A DNA stretch of 64,000 nucleotides from UBA5158 sp040389045 (lineage in GTDB: Bacteria > Pseudomonadota > Gammaproteobacteria > DSM-16500), in the NCBI GenBank assembly GCA_040389045.1, contig JAZKAT010000014.1, positions 1-64,000 on the forward strand, in the 5' to 3' direction. A program made the translations under genes and the position numbers. The notes beneath the pieces were generated by a model that ran no database searches, was not told where the DNA came from, and worked only from the letters and a program-made list of their open reading frames with translations. This document shows positions 61,625 through 64,000 of this stretch, piece after piece (the stretch's first letter is position 1; each line of letters begins with the position of its first letter).

Positions 61625-62530
61625 ATGAAAATTGCAATTTTATCGAGGACGAAAGATTTATATTCCACGCGGCGACTAATCGAAGCCGCTAAAGCGCGTG
61701 GTCACAAAGCGGATGTAATCGACACCTTACGTTGTTACATGAATATTACGTCTGCGCGTCCCACCATTCATTACAAAGGTGAAGAGCTAGACCTTTATGA
61801 CGCGGTCATTCCAAGGGTTGGCGCCTCTATTACTTTTTATGGCGCCGCTGTAGTGCGTCAATTGGAAATGATGGGCGTTTTTTGCGTTAACGATTCCGTT
61901 GCCATTACCCGCGCACGCGACAAATTACGTTCACTGCAACTGCTTTCCAAAAAAGGCATAGGCTTGCCCATCACGGGATTTGCGCATTCCATCGATGAAA
62001 TTCAAGATTTGATAAAAATGGTTGGCGGCACACCGCTAGTCGTTAAATTTTTAGAAGGTACGCAAGGCATAGGTGTAGTGCTGGTTGAAACCACCAAGGC
62101 GGCGCGTAGTGTTATCGAAGCTTTCCTGGGCTTGAAAGTAAATATTTTAGTTCAGGAATACATAAAAGAATCCAGCGGCGCTGATGTGCGCTGTTTTGTC
62201 GTCGGCGGCGATGTCGTCGCGGCCATGCGCAGACAATCACGTTCACCCGAAGAATTTCGTTCTAACTTGCACCGCGGCGGTAGCGCGAGCGCGGTGGACA
62301 TCACGGATGAAGAACGCACCATGGCAATACGCGCGGCGCATATCATAGGTTTGAATGTGGCAGGCGTCGATATCGTCCGTTCCAATCGCGGCCCATTAAT
62401 CATGGAAGTTAACGCATCCCCTGGCCTTGAAGGCATTGAAAAAGCCACCGGCAAAGATGTCGCCAGCACCATCATTAAATTTATCGAAGAAAGCACAGAT
62501 TCGGATGATAGGATTGTGGGGAAAGGTTGA
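61625..62530 (+). CDS. rimK: ribosomal protein S6--L-glutamate ligase RimK
   Basis: A 301-residue ATP-grasp ligase of the RimK family. The N-terminal LSRTKDLYSTRRLIEAAKARGH, the VKFLEGTQGIGVVLVET lysine/glycine loop, FVVGGDVVAAMRRQS and the closing VAGVDIVRSNRGPLIMEVNASPGLEGIE (metal-binding Glu and Asn) are diagnostic. It adds glutamates to the C-terminus of ribosomal protein S6. With the RimB-like gene 3 bases upstream it can form an add-and-remove pair. Confidence 0.95.
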   Translation: MKIAILSRTKDLYSTRRLIEAAKARGHKADVIDTLRCYMNITSARPTIHYKGEELDLYDAVIPRVGASITFYGAAVVRQLEMMGVFCVNDSVAITRARDKLRSLQLLSKKGIGLPITGFAHSIDEIQDLIKMVGGTPLVVKFLEGTQGIGVVLVETTKAARSVIEAFLGLKVNILVQEYIKESSGADVRCFVVGGDVVAAMRRQSRSPEEFRSNLHRGGSASAVDITDEERTMAIRAAHIIGLNVAGVDIVRSNRGPLIMEVNASPGLEGIEKATGKDVASTIIKFIEESTDSDDRIVGKG

Positions 62531-62567
62531 TATTAATCGCAACGCCAAATCAGCAACCATATTATGC

Positions 62568-62642
62568 ATGGATTCCCGCCTTCGCGGGAATGACAGCAAC
62601 TGGGCTGAGCTTGTGTAGGTTGGGCTGAGCGCAGCCCAACAG
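62568..62642. repeat. repeat C single arm followed by repeat D
   Basis: ATGGATTCCCGCCTTCGCGGGAATGACAG (62568-62596) is a single repeat C arm; GTAGGTTGGGCTGAGCGCAGCCCAACA (62615-62641) is a short repeat D with a GAGCGC loop. They lie within 112 bases after the rimK stop and can act as its terminator or mRNA-protecting structure. Confidence 0.9.
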
Positions 62643-62644
62643 CT

Positions 62645-62827
62645 TTAATGTAAAACATTAATCATCACAATATATAACACCGCAAGAAAAAACACCGGTA
62701 ATACCCCAAACCCCAGAATTCGATGTATTTGAATCCTGTTTTCTGGGCTCTCGTTATAAAAATTTTTTAATTTCTCGAACAAGGTGATGTCCCCATTGCT
62801 GTCATTCCCGCGCAGGCGGGAATCCAT
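62645..62827 (-). CDS. small membrane protein whose N-terminus is encoded by repeat C
   Basis: A 60-residue frame. The first nine residues (MDSRLRGND) come from the repeat C arm at 62799-62879; the rest is FEKLKNFYNESPENRIQIHRILGFGVLPVFFLAVLYIVMINVLH, where a membrane helix (LGFGVLPVFFLAVLYIVMINV) closes the protein; I show it here only as the helix. The native start may be a TTG near 62786 (LFEKLK) with the repeat having invaded the upstream region. No family is named. It may be a small single-pass membrane protein or the remnant of one. Confidence 0.4.
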   Translation of the reverse strand: MDSRLRGNDSNGDITLFEKLKNFYNESPENRIQIHRILGFGVLPVFFLAVLYIVMINVLH

Positions 62828-62879
62828 TTAAAGTAGCAACCATACCATGAATGGATTCCCGCCTGCGCGGGAATGACAG
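62799..62879. repeat. repeat C, paired REP-like palindromes
   Basis: The same paired structure as at 51577-51668, with 23 bases between the arms instead of 34. It is followed at 62892-62923 by a repeat D copy. Confidence 0.95.
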
Positions 62880-62891
62880 TGGTGCAAGTTT

Positions 62892-62923
62892 GTAGGTTGG
62901 GCTGAGCGCAGCGAAGCCCAACA
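62892..62923. repeat. repeat D, copy at the left edge of the gap
   Basis: GTAGGTTGGGCTGAGCGC then AGCGAAGCCCAACAG. An identical copy begins again at 63047 just after the N-run. Confidence 0.92.
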
Positions 62924-62941
62924 GTTTTTAATGCTAACTAT

Positions 62942-63041
62942 NNNNNNNNNNNNNNNNNNNNNNNNNNNNNNNNNNNNNNNNNNNNNNNNNNNNNNNNNNN
63001 NNNNNNNNNNNNNNNNNNNNNNNNNNNNNNNNNNNNNNNNN
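62942..63041. other. assembly gap of 100 Ns between two copies of the same 55-mer
   Basis: The N-run is exactly 100 bases. The 55 bases before it (62887-62941) are identical to the 55 bases after it (63042-63096). Such an exact shared end is the signature of contig ends joined over a k-mer-length repeat node, so the true distance may be zero or shorter and one copy may be artificial. Confidence 0.9.
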
Positions 63042-63046
63042 AGTTT

Positions 63047-63078
63047 GTAGGTTGGGCTGAGCGCAGCGAAGCCCAACA
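63047..63078. repeat. repeat D, copy at the right edge of the gap
   Basis: Identical to the copy at 62892-62923; it is part of the 55-base sequence shared by both gap edges and may be the same genomic copy seen twice. Confidence 0.85.
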
Positions 63079-63145
63079 GTTTTTAATGCTAACTATCGTC
63101 TCAAGCTAACCAGAGTTCTTCCCAACATCCAGTTTTTAATGCTAA

Positions 63146-64000
63146 CTATCGTCTCAAACTAGCCGGTGTTCTTTCTAACAACAAGTCCGACATCACATCA
63201 ACCGCGGCACCATCGGGTAATTGCAAATCTTTCTTGGTTAACCGCACCGATTTTTCTTCCGGCTGAATTAACTGTAATGGTAAAACCTTAAAGAAGGATA
63301 CAACATAAGATAGTCCTACATAATCGGGCAAACAATAAGTTGGTTTACCTAGCACAACACCTTTGGTTGCAAGTGTTGAGGGTTTTGCTGAAGCAACTGA
63401 ACTGGCAGCGAGGAACACTTGGTTTCCAGTTAAATTGACGAACAGCAACCGGTAACTTTTCAAAGTAGCTGGTGAAAGTTCTGCTTTGATATCGTTAGGA
63501 ATAATTATTCTCGCTGGGAAAACTGGGAAATTGGCATGAGCGCCTTTTTCCATCCAGGCCAGAAGTTTAGATACATGCTGCTCCATATTCTTGGTGCCAG
63601 GATGCAAACCAATACGTACCACGGTTTTTTCCTGGTCTTTCAGATCAAAATGCAGCGCTTGCAGTAAAGCTAGATCATCCTCAATTACTGTTGAGCCGGA
63701 AATAAAAAGCAGTCGCTTTCCTTCCGAAATTTCTAATTGTTGCAATGTATTATTAATCTCAGTGGGTTCAATTTTAACTTCAAACATTTCATCTAATTCT
63801 GGACTACTCACTGCATGGCAGGTTAAACGATTATTCACAGCCAACATGCGCCTTGCTTCTTCCGCGAATGCCAGTAAAAAACTAATATGCGCCGCCCACT
63901 CACTGCTTAACAATGACCACAGCGGATTATTGATGGAATCTTGAAAAAAATCAAAATTAGCAATACGAACAAAGTCACCCACATATACTTGGTCGGGCGC
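63146..64000 (-). CDS. unrecognised protein, 5' end beyond the window
   Basis: At least 284 residues; the frame is still open at the right edge, so the apparent GTG at 63982 is probably internal. The protein is soluble, with alternating strands and helices (KRLLFISGSTVIEDDLALLQAL, KTVVRIGLHPGTKNMEQHV, ARIIIPNDI, YRLLFVNLTGNQVFLAASSVA). The HPGT and SGS loops recall phosphate-binding loops, and a glycosyltransferase or HAD-like fold is possible, but I cannot assign it. The last codons (SLRR, stop) recur, diverged, at 63079-63120 just downstream, a possible tandem-paralog remnant. Confidence 0.6.
   Translation of the reverse strand, partial: APDQVYVGDFVRIANFDFFQDSINNPLWSLLSSEWAAHISFLLAFAEEARRMLAVNNRLTCHAVSSPELDEMFEVKIEPTEINNTLQQLEISEGKRLLFISGSTVIEDDLALLQALHFDLKDQEKTVVRIGLHPGTKNMEQHVSKLLAWMEKGAHANFPVFPARIIIPNDIKAELSPATLKSYRLLFVNLTGNQVFLAASSVASAKPSTLATKGVVLGKPTYCLPDYVGLSYVVSFFKVLPLQLIQPEEKSVRLTKKDLQLPDGAAVDVMSDLLLERTPASLRR

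Noticed and set aside
48328..62530. Core-metabolism run as a special pathway (acs, aconitase, gcdH, oxidoreductases).
   Set aside because: Each is a common single gene, in several separate units, with no new combination that stands out.
1..64000. tRNA, rRNA, CRISPR, prophage and Dot/Icm structural genes.
   Set aside because: None could be recognised on either strand, although short tRNA genes could be missed by eye.

Overview
The window is a draft-assembly piece (one run of 100 Ns near the right end) from an AT-rich gammaproteobacterium. The housekeeping genes (yaeQ, acs, aconitase, rimK, cca), the short CXXVXQIQ secreted proteins and above all the eukaryote-like proteins (OTU protease, F-box-like, U-box-like and J-like proteins, many orphans with paired C-terminal hydrophobic helices) suggest the order Legionellales, near Coxiellaceae, Aquicella or Berkiella, with an intracellular or amoeba-associated life. 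This placement is inference: no rRNA or tRNA gene was seen.

Layout. 0-1.1 kb: the end of an unknown gene, a two-gene hypothetical operon and decayed DNA. 1.1-7.3 kb: a LuxR-type regulator, then a PP-loop ATPase, a DUF523/TudS-type Fe-S protein, a YrfG-like GMP/IMP nucleotidase and, facing them, a class V PLP enzyme and a Bcr/CflA-type MFS exporter; a nucleotidyltransferase follows. This gene content closely recalls the Erwinia 6-thioguanine pathway (sulfur donor PLP enzyme, PP-loop thionating enzyme, phosphatase, exporter) with a desulfidase added, and is the most interesting candidate system here. 7.6-17 kb: small orphan genes (several immunity-like), yaeQ, two secreted paralogs, broken genes and five full copies of a 73-bp palindromic repeat (repeat A). 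17-21 kb: SDR, arylamine N-acetyltransferase, KptA and a J-motif protein.

21-39 kb: a polymorphic-toxin and effector region. It holds a 3087-residue beta-helical protein ending in an Ntox17-like toxin domain with an Imm31-like immunity gene overlapping its end, a LamG protein upstream, F-box-like and U-box-like proteins, and a second, orphan RES/ART-like toxin tip with its zinc-ribbon immunity gene, cut off at its 5' side by repeat A. 39-48 kb: methyltransferases, small membrane proteins, a GC-rich foreign APH-family phosphotransferase, an OTU protease, a PfkB kinase, a DUF4258/HTH toxin-antitoxin pair and a large membrane protein.

48-62.5 kb is higher in GC and looks like core chromosome: cca, aldo/keto reductase and FAD oxidoreductase, glutaryl-CoA dehydrogenase, aconitase, a DUF945 protein, acetyl-CoA synthetase, then a CcmG-DUF432-MscS-RimB-RimK run. 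62.5-64 kb has REP-like palindromes, the assembly gap and the C-terminal part of an unrecognised gene.

Four short repeat families recur: A (73 bp, perfect 19-bp arms), B (about 65 bp, GGGGTCAA ends), C (CATTCCCGC REP-like palindromes, often paired) and D (GTTGGGCT...AGCCCAAC palindromes). A and B mark the accessory half, C and D mainly the core half and gene ends. No CRISPR array, prophage, transposase gene or Dot/Icm structural gene was seen.
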